The position numbers and the translations under genes are program-made. A stretch of DNA of 64,000 bases from Kribbella sp. ALI-6-A. GTDB taxonomy: Bacteria; Actinomycetota; Actinomycetes; Propionibacteriales; Kribbellaceae. The stretch spans positions 1,116,001-1,180,000 of the forward strand of contig NZ_MTQN01000011.1 in NCBI RefSeq assembly GCF_001984195.1, in the 5' to 3' direction. The notes below the pieces were generated by a model. It did no database searches and had not been told where the DNA came from. It worked only from the letters and a program-made list of their open reading frames with translations. Positions within the stretch are counted from its first letter, which is position 1. The number at the start of each line of letters is the position of its first letter. This document shows positions 1 through 8,840 of this stretch, in pieces.

Positions 1-264
1 GCCGACCACGAGCGCCCACTCCGCCTCCCCCGACGTGCGGTTGTGCGCGACCTGGACGACCTCCGGGCGGCTCACCAGCGAGATCGACAGCGGATAGAGC
101 GTCGGAATTCGCCGCGGCGCGGGCACGCCGAGCTCGGCCAGCTCGTCGACGTGATGCTGGACCTGCGCGGTGTCGCGGCCGGCGTACCCGGCATTGAGCG
201 CGTAGCGCACCTCGATCTCCCGCGGAGTGCCGTCCGGGAGCGTGAATCGCAGGGTCTGGGACAC
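1..264 (-). CDS. DUF2848 family protein, N-terminal part
   Basis: The gene runs off the left edge; 88 codons are visible. The start TLPDGTPREIEVRYALNAGY, then the GRD..QVQHHVDELAELGVP stretch and the IPTLYPLS segment, resemble the N-terminus of DUF2848 proteins, which are related to fumarylacetoacetate-hydrolase-like folds. No substrate is known to me. I chose the GTG at 264 because GGAGGA lies 4 nt upstream; an in-frame ATG at 291 lacks a ribosome binding site. It is divergent from the MHS transporter, with a GntR-type operator (310-326) between them. That points to a shared catabolic role for the four genes in 1-3137, which is an inference. Confidence 0.7.
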   Translation of the reverse strand, partial: MSQTLRFTLPDGTPREIEVRYALNAGYAGRDTAQVQHHVDELAELGVPAPRRIPTLYPLSISLVSRPEVVQVAHNRTSGEAEWALVVG

Positions 265-309
265 GGAATCCTCCACCGATTTGTCGGACATCGCTTGCGT
301 GAACACGTT

Positions 310-326
310 GTATACGACGAGTATGG
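310..326. promoter_or_regulatory. Candidate GntR operator, copy 1
   Basis: Sequence GTATACGACGAGTATGG contains ATAC-N5-GTAT. The same pattern, in the opposite orientation and with the same spacing, occurs at 2326-2342 beside the GntR gene. It lies between the divergent DUF2848 and transporter genes. Confidence 0.6.
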
Positions 327-351
327 AGCATCGTCCCAAGGAGGTCCACCG

Positions 352-1704
352 ATGCCCTTGCCCCCTGCTCCCGGCCCGGCCCCGACGCCGGCCACATCCC
401 AGGGCGACCGCCGGAGTCTGTACAAGGCGTTCGCCGCGAGCCTGTCCGGCACGTCGCTGGAGTGGTACGACTTCGCCGTCTACAGCTCGGCCGCCGCGCT
501 GGTCTTCGGCGACCTGTTCTTCCCCGGCAGCGATCCGCTCACCGGCACGCTGCAGGCCTTCGCGACGTACGCCGTCGGGTACGTCGCCCGCCCGCTCGGC
601 GGCATCTTCTTCGGCCGCCTCGGTGACGTGATCGGGCGCAAACGCGTGCTGGTCGCGACGCTGCTGCTGATCGGCGTGGCCACGTTCTTCATCGGACTGC
701 TGCCCACCTACGCCCAGGCCGGTGCGATCGCCCCGGCCCTGCTGGTCTTCCTGCGCTTCGTGCAGGGCGTGGGAGTCGGCGGTGAGTGGGGCGGCGCGGT
801 CCTGCTCAGCAGCGAGTTCAGCGAGGCCGGTCAGCGCGGCTTCTGGGCGTCCGCTGCACAGGTGGGCCCGCCGCTCGGCACGCTGATGGCGAACGGCGTA
901 CTGGCGGTGCTGGCGGGTGCGTTGTCCGAAGACGCGTTCCTCAGCTGGGGGTGGCGCATCGCCTTCCTGCTGTCCGCCGTACTGGTCGGCTTCGGTCTGT
1001 TGATCCGGACCAAGCTGGAAGAGACACCGGTGTTCAAGGAGCTGGAGGCGCGCGGCGACCGGCCGACCGCACCGGTCACCGAGGTGTTCCGGACGCAGGG
1101 CCGCGGACTGGTGGCCGCCATCCTGGCTCGGGTCGGGCCGGACGTGCTCTACGCGATGTTCGCCGTGTTCGTGCTGACCTATGCGACACAGGAGCTCGGT
1201 ATGAGTCGCGGCCAGGCCGTCACCGCCGTACTGGTCGGGTCCGCGTTCCAGGTCGGGCTGATCCCGTTGTCGGGCTGGCTGTCCGACCGGTACGGGCGCC
1301 GGCTGGTCTACGGGATCGGTGCGATCGGCGGAGCGCTCGGGAGCGTGGTGTTCTTCACCATCGCGTCGTCGCTGGCGACTGTGCTGCCCGGTGTGGTGAT
1401 CGGGCTGGTGTTCCACTCACTGATGTACGGGCCGCAGGCGGCGTTCGTGGCGGAACAGTTCACCGCTCGGCTGCGCTACACGGGCAGCTCGCTGGCCTAC
1501 ACGCTGGCCGGAGTGATCGGTGGTGCGCTGGCACCGCTGGCGTTCACGTACTTCCTGGCCAAGACCGGTACGGGCTATGTGATCGCGGCGTACATCGTGG
1601 TGGCCTGTGTGGTCACGCTGGTCGGCCTGCGGCTCGGCCGGGCGGTGCAGGACGACGTGGAGGCCGGACCGCAGGACGCGGTCACCACCGCTAGCCCTGC
1701 ATGA
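352..1704 (+). CDS. MHS-family MFS transporter (metabolite:H+ symporter)
   Basis: 450 aa inner-membrane protein of the major facilitator superfamily, about 12 membrane segments. The N-terminal GTSLEWYDF motif is the signature of the metabolite:H+ symporter (MHS) subfamily, whose members import small carboxylates such as shikimate, proline/betaine or alpha-ketoglutarate. MFS loop motifs are visible: GRLGDVIGRKR after TM2 and LSDRYGRR in the second half. ATG at 352 is preceded by AAGGAGGT; longer upstream readings have no support. The 3' end overlaps the convergent GntR gene by 14 nt. A shared operator implies it imports the substrate of the neighbouring hydrolase; the substrate itself cannot be read from sequence. 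Confidence 0.9.
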   Translation: MPLPPAPGPAPTPATSQGDRRSLYKAFAASLSGTSLEWYDFAVYSSAAALVFGDLFFPGSDPLTGTLQAFATYAVGYVARPLGGIFFGRLGDVIGRKRVLVATLLLIGVATFFIGLLPTYAQAGAIAPALLVFLRFVQGVGVGGEWGGAVLLSSEFSEAGQRGFWASAAQVGPPLGTLMANGVLAVLAGALSEDAFLSWGWRIAFLLSAVLVGFGLLIRTKLEETPVFKELEARGDRPTAPVTEVFRTQGRGLVAAILARVGPDVLYAMFAVFVLTYATQELGMSRGQAVTAVLVGSAFQVGLIPLSGWLSDRYGRRLVYGIGAIGGALGSVVFFTIASSLATVLPGVVIGLVFHSLMYGPQAAFVAEQFTARLRYTGSSLAYTLAGVIGGALAPLAFTYFLAKTGTGYVIAAYIVVACVVTLVGLRLGRAVQDDVEAGPQDAVTTASPA

Positions 1705-2329
1705 GGATCGAGCCGGTGGTGTCGAGGTGGCGAAGGATCGCCGCCTCGGCCGCCGCCGTGTCACCCGAGGCCAGGCCGTGGACGATCGCCTGGTGCTCGG
1801 CCAGCACGTCCTGTCGCCGCGTGGCGCTGCGCTGGAGCGCCACGACTCCCAGCAGCACGTGCCGCGCGCGCAGGCTGTCGTACAGGCGGCCGAGCACCGA
1901 GTTGCCGGCCGCCTCGATCAACAGCGCGTGGAACTGGCTGTCCAGCTCGATGAAGTCCTTGGCGTCGCCGGACTCCACGATCGCCCGCTGCTGCTCCAGT
2001 ACGGCGGACATCGGCGCGACCGGCGTCGTCCCGGCGGTCAGGCAGGTGGTCGCGGCCCAGCACTCGATCACGCCGCGGGCCTGCATCATCTCGGCGATCT
2101 CGCGGCCCGGCACCGGCGCGACGAACGCGCCGCGGTGCGGGACCAGCTGGACCAGGTCCTCGGCGGCCAGCATCAGCAGCGCCTCGCGGACCGGCGTACG
2201 GGAGACGCCGACCTCGGTCGCGACGGCCTGCTCGTTGATGAACGTGCCGGACACCGCGGGGTCGCTCAGCACGGTCCCCCGCAGGTACTGGTAGGCGCGG
2301 TCGCGGCCGGAGTCCCCACTCAATTGCAT
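1691..2329 (-). CDS. GntR/FCD-family transcriptional regulator
   Basis: 212 aa. An N-terminal winged helix (residues about 10-75) contains the GntR pattern FINEQAVATEVGVSRTPVRE, followed by an FCD-type ligand-binding domain with the usual LD..FH.LLIEAAGN segment. Members repress catabolic genes and release DNA when the pathway metabolite binds. The start at 2329 (MQLSGDSGRDRAY) lies inside the operator 2326-2342, which suggests autorepression. A longer reading from 2359 (MNPPRLYTLS) would overlap the hydrolase start and is less likely. It converges with the transporter and diverges from the hydrolase. Confidence 0.9.
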   Translation of the reverse strand: MQLSGDSGRDRAYQYLRGTVLSDPAVSGTFINEQAVATEVGVSRTPVREALLMLAAEDLVQLVPHRGAFVAPVPGREIAEMMQARGVIECWAATTCLTAGTTPVAPMSAVLEQQRAIVESGDAKDFIELDSQFHALLIEAAGNSVLGRLYDSLRARHVLLGVVALQRSATRRQDVLAEHQAIVHGLASGDTAAAEAAILRHLDTTGSILMQG

Positions 2330-2342
2330 ACTCAACGTATAC
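2326..2342. promoter_or_regulatory. Candidate GntR operator, copy 2
   Basis: GCATACTCAACGTATAC carries ATAC-N5-GTAT and is the inverted counterpart of the copy at 310-326. It overlaps the GntR start codon and sits 15 nt before the hydrolase start, so one bound dimer could control both genes. Confidence 0.6.
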
Positions 2343-2357
2343 AGCCTTGGAGGGTTC

Positions 2358-3137
2358 ATGACAGCTCTGTCCACGCTACGGGTCGCCGCCGCCCAGATCC
2401 TGACCACCGCGGACCCGGTCGCCAATCTAGCCGTCGCGGTCGACGCCGTCCGGCGGGCCGCGGCCGACGGCGCCTCGCTGGTCGCCTTGCCGGAGGCGAC
2501 GCTGGCGGCGTTCGGCAGTGATCTGCGGGCGGTGGCCGAGCCGCTCGACGGGCCGTTCGCGACCGGGCTGCGCAAGGTCGCGGAGGAGACCGGGGTGGTT
2601 GTCGTCGCGGGGATGTTCGAGCCGGCGGAGGACGGGCGGGTGCACAACACGCTGCTCGCGACCGGGCCGGGCGTCGAGGCGTCGTACCGCAAGATCCACC
2701 TGTACGACGCCTTCGGCTCGCGGGAGTCGGACTTGGTCGCGCCGGGCAAGGAGCTGGTGGCGTTCGAGGTCCAGGGCGTGACGGTGGGGCTGGCGACTTG
2801 CTACGACCTGCGGTTCGCGGACCAGTTCACCGCGCTCGGGCGACTGGGGGCGCAGCTGATTGTCGTACCGGCGTCTTGGGGTGCTGGGCCTGGTAAGGAA
2901 GAGCAGTGGGACCTGCTGACGCGCGCCCGGGCGTCGGACGCTCAGGCATGGCTACTGGCCTGCGACCAGGCGTGGACTCCGCCGGTGGGCACTGATCCAC
3001 TGGGAATCGGCCGGAGCGTACTGGCCGACCCGCTGGGCCGGGTGAGTGCGCGGCTCGGATCCGAGAGTGGGCTGCTGCTGGGCACGGTCGACACCGAGCT
3101 GGCCGCGACCACGCGCCAGCGGGTGCCCGTCCTGTAG
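2358..3137 (+). CDS. Carbon-nitrogen hydrolase (nitrilase superfamily)
   Basis: 259 aa cytoplasmic enzyme of the nitrilase superfamily, which cleaves amides, nitriles or carbamoyl groups. The catalytic triad is visible: Glu46 in LPEAT, Lys112 in YRKIHLYD and Cys148 in ATCYDLRFAD. The length fits the family (250-290 aa), and the pattern is closest to the omega-amidase/YafV type rather than true nitrilases. ATG at 2358 has GGAGG 4 nt upstream. It is divergent from the GntR gene across a 28 nt gap holding the operator, so it is probably induced with the MHS importer. The substrate is unknown. Confidence 0.9.
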   Translation: MTALSTLRVAAAQILTTADPVANLAVAVDAVRRAAADGASLVALPEATLAAFGSDLRAVAEPLDGPFATGLRKVAEETGVVVVAGMFEPAEDGRVHNTLLATGPGVEASYRKIHLYDAFGSRESDLVAPGKELVAFEVQGVTVGLATCYDLRFADQFTALGRLGAQLIVVPASWGAGPGKEEQWDLLTRARASDAQAWLLACDQAWTPPVGTDPLGIGRSVLADPLGRVSARLGSESGLLLGTVDTELAATTRQRVPVL

Positions 3138-3140
3138 GGA

Positions 3141-3458
3141 CTAGGCGAGCCCGTTCTTCTTCTGGCGGGCGTTGTACTCCCGCATCCGCGGCGGGTAGCC
3201 GACCACGGCCGCGTCGTACGACGGGATGCCGAGCTTGTTCAGGAAATTGTGCGCCCACTCGACCGAGGGGACCCGGCGACGAGTCCACTCGCCGTCGACG
3301 GCGACCAGGAGCAACGTGTACTCGGTCACCGCGGTGCGCGGCTCGACGAACCCCTCGACACCCTGCCGGGTCTGGACGAACTCCCGCAGGTGCGCCTGGT
3401 CGGGGGTGTCCGACTTGCGCATCGTGCCGGGCTTTTGCCGGCGACCGAACCACTTCAT
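3141..3458 (-). CDS. Conserved actinobacterial protein of unknown function
   Basis: 105 aa, starting MKWFGRRQKPGTMRKSDTPD. It contains FVQTRQGVEGFVEPRT, a central TLLLVAVDGEWTRRRV, and a C-terminal GYPPRMREYNARQKK. Proteins of this layout are common in actinomycetes and are often labelled oxidoreductase without evidence; I see no cofactor motif, signal peptide or membrane segment. ATG at 3458 was chosen over an upstream reading to 3563 because the protein family begins with MKWF-like sequence (from memory). It ends 3 nt from the convergent hydrolase stop. Confidence 0.65.
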   Translation of the reverse strand: MKWFGRRQKPGTMRKSDTPDQAHLREFVQTRQGVEGFVEPRTAVTEYTLLLVAVDGEWTRRRVPSVEWAHNFLNKLGIPSYDAAVVGYPPRMREYNARQKKNGLA

Positions 3459-3856
3459 GGTCAAAGTGTCCCCTATCACCGCAAGTTCCTCCCGGATCCG
3501 GCCGCCCGCCACCACGTGCCGCCGCGGCCACCCCTCACTTGCGGCCACCTGAGCGGAGGCCACGACCGTGGCAGCACGTGGTGCGCGGACCGTCCGTTCC
3601 CCCGAGGACCCCCGCCTCCGGACGGCCCGTCGTACGGGCTGCTCAGTACGACGCGGTCTGGCCGGCGAAAGTTCGGAACCGGTCGCCGGACGCCGGCCGG
3701 GGCGGCGGCGTCCTCAGCGGACACCGCCGCTGAATCGCGGGCGCCGAACGGCGAGCCCGAGCACGACGTGGCGCCGCCGCGGTGACAAGATGACGCCCGG
3801 GCCGGAACTCCGCGATCCGGGGCCGCCCGCCGACCTGTTGACCCACGGAGGAACCT
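3459..3856. other. Intergenic region upstream of lpdA
   Basis: 398 bases without a convincing gene. Contents: a short hairpin GCCCGT/ACGGGC at 3625-3639, generic GC-rich sequence, and the GGAGGAACCT ribosome binding site in front of the lpdA GTG. Open frames here are read-through shadows without start signals. Confidence 0.5.
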
Positions 3857-5245
3857 GTGACGACCACGGCAGACAGCACGCAGACCTACGACCTGGTGAT
3901 CCTCGGCGGTGGCAGTGGCGGGTACGCCGCCGCGCTGCGCGCCGCCGTACTCGGGATGTCGGTCGCGCTGGTCGAGAAGGACAAGCTCGGCGGCACCTGT
4001 CTGCACCGTGGCTGCATCCCCACCAAGGCGCTGCTGCACGCCGCCGAGGTGGCCGACTCCGCCCGCGAGGGCGAGCAGTTCGGCGTCCGGACCACGCTCG
4101 AGGGCGTCGACATGGGCGGCGTGAACAAGTACAAGGACGGCGTCGTCGACCGGTTGTTCAAGGGCCTGCAGGGACAGATCAAGGCCCGCGGCATCACCGT
4201 CGTCGAGGGCGAGGGACGGCTGACCTCCCCGACCACGGTCGAGGTCGCCGGTACGACGTACACCGGTCGCAACGTGATCATCGCGTCGGGCTCGTACTCC
4301 CGGTCGCTGCCGGGCCTGCAGATCGACGGGCAGCGGGTGATCGCCAGCGAGCACGCGCTCACCCTCGACCGGGTGCCGGAGTCCGCGGTGGTGCTCGGCG
4401 GCGGCGTGATCGGGGTCGAGTTCGCCAGCGCGTGGACGTCGTTCGGGACCAAGGTGACGATCGTCGAGGCGCTGCCGCGGCTGGTCCCGGCCGAGGACGC
4501 CGACTGCAGCAAGACCCTGGAGCGGGCCTTCCGCAAGCGCAAGATCGGCTTCAAGACCGGTACGTCGTTCGAGTCGGTCGAGGTGACCGACAACGGCGTG
4601 AAGGTGACCGTCGCCGGTGGCGAGGTGCTGGAGGCCGAGGTGCTGCTGGTCGCGGTCGGCCGCGGCCCGAACACCGCCGGACTCGGCTACGAGGAGGTCG
4701 GCGTCGCGCTCGACCGCGGCTTCGTCACCGTCGACGAGAACCTGCAGACCAGCGTGCCGGGCGTGTACGCCGTCGGCGACATCGTGCCCGGGCTGCAGCT
4801 CGCGCACCGCGGTTTCCAGCAGGGCATCTTCGTCGCCGAGCACATCGCCGGGCTGAACCCGGCGCCGATCGACGAGGCCGGCATCCCGCGCGTCACCTAC
4901 TCCGAGCCGGAGGTCGCCTCGGTCGGTCTGACCGAGCAGCAGGCCCGCGACACCTACGGCGACGTCGAGATCCTGAACTACAACCTCGGCGGCAACGGCA
5001 AGAGCCAGATCCTGAAGACCCAGGGGTTCGTGAAGCTGGTCCGGGCCAAGGACGGCGCGGTGGTCGGCCTGCACATGGTCGGCTCCCGGGTCGGCGAACT
5101 GATCGGCGAGGCCCAGCTGATCTACAACTGGGAGGCGTTCCCGGCCGACGTCGCGCCGCTGGTGCACGCCCACCCGACCCAGAACGAGGCCCTCGGCGAA
5201 GCGCACCTCGCGCTGGCCGGAAAGCCTTTGCACTTCCACGAGTAA
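3857..5245 (+). CDS. lpdA: Dihydrolipoyl dehydrogenase (E3)
   Basis: 462 aa FAD-dependent E3 component that reoxidises dihydrolipoyl groups of 2-oxoacid dehydrogenase complexes with NAD+. Visible: the N-terminal FAD-binding GGGSGGYAA (about residue 17), the redox-active disulfide Cys48/Cys53 in GGTCLHRGCIP, the NAD-binding GGGVIGVEFAS, the second FAD motif in VYAVGDI, and the C-terminal His439-Pro/Glu444 pair in HAHPTQNEAL. GTG start at 3857 follows GGAGGAACCT. It sits 108 nt upstream of sucB, so the two probably form one unit serving the 2-oxoglutarate dehydrogenase complex. Confidence 0.97.
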   Translation: MTTTADSTQTYDLVILGGGSGGYAAALRAAVLGMSVALVEKDKLGGTCLHRGCIPTKALLHAAEVADSAREGEQFGVRTTLEGVDMGGVNKYKDGVVDRLFKGLQGQIKARGITVVEGEGRLTSPTTVEVAGTTYTGRNVIIASGSYSRSLPGLQIDGQRVIASEHALTLDRVPESAVVLGGGVIGVEFASAWTSFGTKVTIVEALPRLVPAEDADCSKTLERAFRKRKIGFKTGTSFESVEVTDNGVKVTVAGGEVLEAEVLLVAVGRGPNTAGLGYEEVGVALDRGFVTVDENLQTSVPGVYAVGDIVPGLQLAHRGFQQGIFVAEHIAGLNPAPIDEAGIPRVTYSEPEVASVGLTEQQARDTYGDVEILNYNLGGNGKSQILKTQGFVKLVRAKDGAVVGLHMVGSRVGELIGEAQLIYNWEAFPADVAPLVHAHPTQNEALGEAHLALAGKPLHFHE

Positions 5246-5353
5246 GTTGGTGGTGCGCCGTGACGGGCGTGTCCGCCGTGACCCGGCGGCAGCCCGTTCC
5301 GGCCGCACCGTAGGCTGACTTCGAGACCGATCGACGAAGGAGCAACGACCGTC

Positions 5354-7390
5354 ATGCCGACCTCTGTATCCCTGCCGGCCCTCGGGGAGAGCGTCACCGA
5401 AGGAACCGTCACCCGCTGGCTCAAGCAGGTCGGTGACACGGTTGCCGTCGACGAGCCCCTGCTGGAGGTCTCGACCGACAAGGTCGACACCGAGATCCCC
5501 TCCCCCGTGGCCGGCACGCTGCTGGAGATCAAGGCCGCCGAGGACGAGACCGTCGAGGTCGGCGCCGAACTGGCCGTCATCGGCGACGCCGGCGAGTCCA
5601 CCGGCGGCGGCTCCGGCGACTCCGGCGCGTCGACCGACCAGCCGGAGGCGTCGTACTCCGGCTCCGGCTCCGGCACCCAGGCGTCCGACGAGGCTCCCGC
5701 CGCCCAGGCCCCCGCCGAGCAGGCGGCCGCGGACGCGGGGACGGCGCCCGGCGGGTCGGCCCCGGCCGCGCCCGCTGCGGAGCAGCAGGCCGCGCCGCAG
5801 GCGCAGGCCCCCAGCAACGACTCCTCCAACTCTTCTCCGTCCGAAGCGGCCTCCCCGGCCGCATCGGCACCGGCCTCCAGCGGCACCTCCGTCACCCTCC
5901 CCGCCCTCGGCGAGAGCGTCACCGAAGGCACCGTCACCCGCTGGCTCAAGCAGGTCGGCGACGACGTCGCGGTCGACGAGCCGCTGCTCGAGGTCTCCAC
6001 CGACAAGGTCGACACCGAGATCCCGTCGCCGGTCGCCGGCAAGCTGCTCGAGATCAAGGTCGCCGAGGACGAGACGGTCGAGGTCGGCGCCGAGCTCGCC
6101 GTCGTCGGCTCCGGTGACGCGGCCCCGGCCCAGCAGGAAGCCCCGAAGCAGGAGGCTCCGGCCGCCGCTCAGGCTCCCGCCGAGCAGGAGGCCCCGAAGC
6201 AGGAAGCCCAGGCTCCGGCTCAGGCCCCTGCCCCGCAGCAGGCCCCGCCCGCCCAGGCCCCGACTCAGGCCCCTGCCCCGCAGCAGGCCCCGCCGGCCCC
6301 CGCCGCGCAGCCCGCGGCCCAGGCCCCCGCCCCCCAGGCGGCCCCGGCCCAGCCGGCAGCCCAGGCCCCCGCGGCCCAGCCCTCCCAGTCCTCTTCTCCG
6401 GCCGCCGCAACCTCGGCCCCCGCAGCCTCCCCGGCCGCATCGGCACCGGCCGCCAGCTCCAACGGCTCTTCCAACGAAGGCCCGAACTACGTCACCCCGC
6501 TGGTCCGCAAGCTCGCCGCCGAGCACAACGTCGACCTCGGCGCCGTCCAGGGCACCGGCGTCGGCGGCCGCATCCGCAAGCAGGACGTCATCGCCGCCGC
6601 CGAAGCAGCGAAGGCCGCTCCCGCCCCCGCGGCAGCTCAGTCCTCGTCGGCGCCGGCGGCCAAGGCTCCGGTCAGCCCGCTGCGCGGCACCACCGAGAAG
6701 ATGAGCCGGATCCGCAAGGCGATCGCCAACCACATGGTGAACTCGCTCAAGGTCTCTGCCCAGCTGACCACGGTGGTCGAGGTCGACGTCACCGAGATCG
6801 CCAAGCTGCGTAACGCGAAGAAGGCCGAGTTCGAGGCCCGGGAGGGCGTCAAGCTGTCCTTCCTGCCGTTCTTCGCGCTCGCCGCGGTCGACGCCCTGAA
6901 GCAGTACCCGAAGCTCAACGCCTCGATCAACGAGGAGGCCGGCGAGGTCACGTACCACGCCGCCGAGCACCTGGGCATCGCCGTGGACGCCGAGAAGGGC
7001 CTGATGGTCCCGGTCGTGCACAACGCCGGCGACCTGAACATCGCGGGTCTGGCCAAGAAGATCGCCGACCTCGCCGAGCGCACCCGCAACAACAAGGTGC
7101 TGCCGGACGAGATGGCGGGCGGCACGTTCACGATCACGAACACCGGCAGCCGCGGCGCCCTGTTCGACACCCCGATCCTGAACCAGCCGCAGGTCGGCAT
7201 GCTCGGCACCGGCGCGGTCGTCAAGCGCCCGGTCGTCATCACCCACCCGGAGCTCGGTGAGACCATCGCCATCCGCCAGATGGTGTACCTGGCCCTCACC
7301 TACGACCACCGCCTCGTCGACGGCGCCGACGCCGCGCGCTACCTGACGGCCGTCAAGCAGCGCCTGGAAGAAGCCCAGTTCGACGTGTGA
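5354..7390 (+). CDS. sucB: 2-oxoglutarate dehydrogenase E2 (dihydrolipoyl succinyltransferase)
   Basis: 678 aa acyltransferase core of the TCA-cycle complex. Domains: lipoyl domain 1 (residues 1-78, lipoyl-Lys43 in TDKVDTE), an Ala/Pro/Gln-rich linker, lipoyl domain 2 (about 177-253, Lys218, nearly identical to the first), a second long Ala-Pro linker, the E3-binding domain (about 378-415, VTPLVRKLAAEHNVDL) and the catalytic domain (about 440-678) ending in the active-site HxxxDG motif in YDHRLVDGADA (about 652-656). Two lipoyl domains are usual in actinobacterial SucB. Directly follows lpdA; lipB and lipA, which supply its lipoyl groups, lie further along. Confidence 0.97.
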   Translation: MPTSVSLPALGESVTEGTVTRWLKQVGDTVAVDEPLLEVSTDKVDTEIPSPVAGTLLEIKAAEDETVEVGAELAVIGDAGESTGGGSGDSGASTDQPEASYSGSGSGTQASDEAPAAQAPAEQAAADAGTAPGGSAPAAPAAEQQAAPQAQAPSNDSSNSSPSEAASPAASAPASSGTSVTLPALGESVTEGTVTRWLKQVGDDVAVDEPLLEVSTDKVDTEIPSPVAGKLLEIKVAEDETVEVGAELAVVGSGDAAPAQQEAPKQEAPAAAQAPAEQEAPKQEAQAPAQAPAPQQAPPAQAPTQAPAPQQAPPAPAAQPAAQAPAPQAAPAQPAAQAPAAQPSQSSSPAAATSAPAASPAASAPAASSNGSSNEGPNYVTPLVRKLAAEHNVDLGAVQGTGVGGRIRKQDVIAAAEAAKAAPAPAAAQSSSAPAAKAPVSPLRGTTEKMSRIRKAIANHMVNSLKVSAQLTTVVEVDVTEIAKLRNAKKAEFEAREGVKLSFLPFFALAAVDALKQYPKLNASINEEAGEVTYHAAEHLGIAVDAEKGLMVPVVHNAGDLNIAGLAKKIADLAERTRNNKVLPDEMAGGTFTITNTGSRGALFDTPILNQPQVGMLGTGAVVKRPVVITHPELGETIAIRQMVYLALTYDHRLVDGADAARYLTAVKQRLEEAQFDV

Positions 7391-7627
7391 TCCCGGCCGG
7401 CGCCGAGCCACCCGCCCGGCGCCGCCCACCCCAGCACCACCGCCGACCCGCCTCGAGCCTCACCGCCCGCGGCGGGTCGGTCCGTTTCAGGCCCATCCGC
7501 CGCAAGGTTTCAGCCCGTCCGCTCTAAGACAGTCCCCGTCCCGACACCTGCGACGTCAACTAGACGACCACCCCCGCCCACCGCCCGCAACCTCCCCTTC
7601 CTCCCCTCGTCCCCCGGAGATTCCGCG

Positions 7628-8521
7628 ATGAAGTACGTGCTGGCCGGCGCCTCCGGCTTCCTCGGTACGGCGCTCACCCGCGACCTGACCGCCGCCGGCC
7701 ACCAGGTCACCCGCCTGGTACGCCGTACTCCGTCCTCCCCCGACGAACTCCGCTGGAACCCCGCCACCGGCCACCTCGACCCCGCCGCCCTGGCCGGCGC
7801 CGACGTGCTGGTCAACCTCGCCGGCGCGAACATCGGCCTGCGTCCCTGGACCCCGACGTACCGCAACGTCCTGCGCGAGAGCCGCGTCAGCACCACCGCA
7901 GCCCTCGCGCAAGCCGCCGCGCAGCTCGACCGCAAACCGGTCTTCATCACCCAGAGCGGCGTCGCCGGCTACGGCACGGACTGCGGCGACCGCATCCTCA
8001 CCGAATCCTCGCCGCTCGGCGACGGCTTCCTCGCCGAGGTGGTCCGCGTCTGGGAAGGCGCCGCCGACCCGGCCCGCGCCGCAGGCTGCCGAGTAGCCGC
8101 CCTCCGCACCGGCATCGTCCTGGGCCGCGACGCCCCCGCGTTCCAGCTCCTCTCCCTCCCCTTCCGCCTCGGCCTGGGCGCCCGTTTAGGCTCCGGCACC
8201 CAGTACTTCCCCGTCGTCTCCCTCACCGACTGGCTCCGAGCCGTCCGCCACACCGCCGAACAGGACACCGTCGAGGGCCCCGTCAACATCACCCTCCCCA
8301 CCCCCACCACCAACCGAGCCTTCACCAAGGCCCTGGCCGCCCAACTCCGCCGCCCCGCCGTCCTCCAGGTCCCCGCCCCCGTCCTGACGACCGTCCTGGG
8401 CGAGTTCGCCTGGGAACTCCTGGGCAGCAAACGCGCCCTCCCCACCACCCTGCAGAAGACCGGCTTCACCTTCACCCACCCCACCGCCCACGAGGCCCTG
8501 GCCGCAGCCCTCGCCCGCTGA
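7628..8521 (+). CDS. TIGR01777-family NAD(P)-binding epimerase-like protein
   Basis: 297 aa. The N-terminal Rossmann motif GASGFLGTALTRDL and a C-terminal DUF1731-like segment (LLGSKRALPTTLQKTGF) define the TIGR01777 family of atypical SDR proteins. Their reaction is undetermined; the E. coli YfcH and SulA-like proteins belong here. ATG at 7628 follows CCCCGGAGATTCCGCG. In many actinobacteria this gene lies between sucB and lipB, as here, though now separated from lipB by a TetR/efflux pair and a kinase-like gene. The 3' end of the gene is echoed in degenerate copies just downstream. Confidence 0.9.
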   Translation: MKYVLAGASGFLGTALTRDLTAAGHQVTRLVRRTPSSPDELRWNPATGHLDPAALAGADVLVNLAGANIGLRPWTPTYRNVLRESRVSTTAALAQAAAQLDRKPVFITQSGVAGYGTDCGDRILTESSPLGDGFLAEVVRVWEGAADPARAAGCRVAALRTGIVLGRDAPAFQLLSLPFRLGLGARLGSGTQYFPVVSLTDWLRAVRHTAEQDTVEGPVNITLPTPTTNRAFTKALAAQLRRPAVLQVPAPVLTTVLGEFAWELLGSKRALPTTLQKTGFTFTHPTAHEALAAALAR

Positions 8522-8840
8522 CCACCCTCGGAGCACCGCCCGCTGACCACCTCGCCGCAGCTCGCCCCCTACGCCCCGGCGCAGCCTCCGCTCGCTGACG
8601 CCGCGCCGCAGCCCTCGGGCCCGCTGAGACCCTCGGCGTAGCCACCGCCCGCTGACCGCGCTACCTCGACGCTCGCGCCAAGGCGGCACCAGAAATGTCG
8701 CACCACGATCCAGGCACGCACTGCGCGCATCGGACGCCGGATCGGGCCCCCGCGGCGATCGAGCGCCGAACGTCGGGCTCCAAGCCTCGACCTGCCGGCG
8801 TACGGTCGCTCGCCGGGTCCAGCTGTTGATGGTCTCTGGA
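8522..8840. repeat. Gene-free stretch with degenerate copies of the preceding gene's 3' tail
   Basis: 319 bases between converging genes. The last bases of the epimerase gene (GCCGCAGCCCTCGCCCGCTG plus ACC) recur imperfectly: GCCCGCTGACC at 8513-8523 (gene end), 8538-8548 and 8647-8657, with diverged forms near 8589-8599 and 8618-8631, and a GCCGCAGCCCTCG match near 8606. The rest shows no gene or clear terminator. Confidence 0.55.

Noticed and set aside
3476..7429. 1317-codon open frame antisense to lpdA and sucB
   Set aside because: Gly/Arg/Leu low-complexity translation mirroring the Ala/Pro linkers and codon bias of sucB; no start signal and both sense genes are certain.
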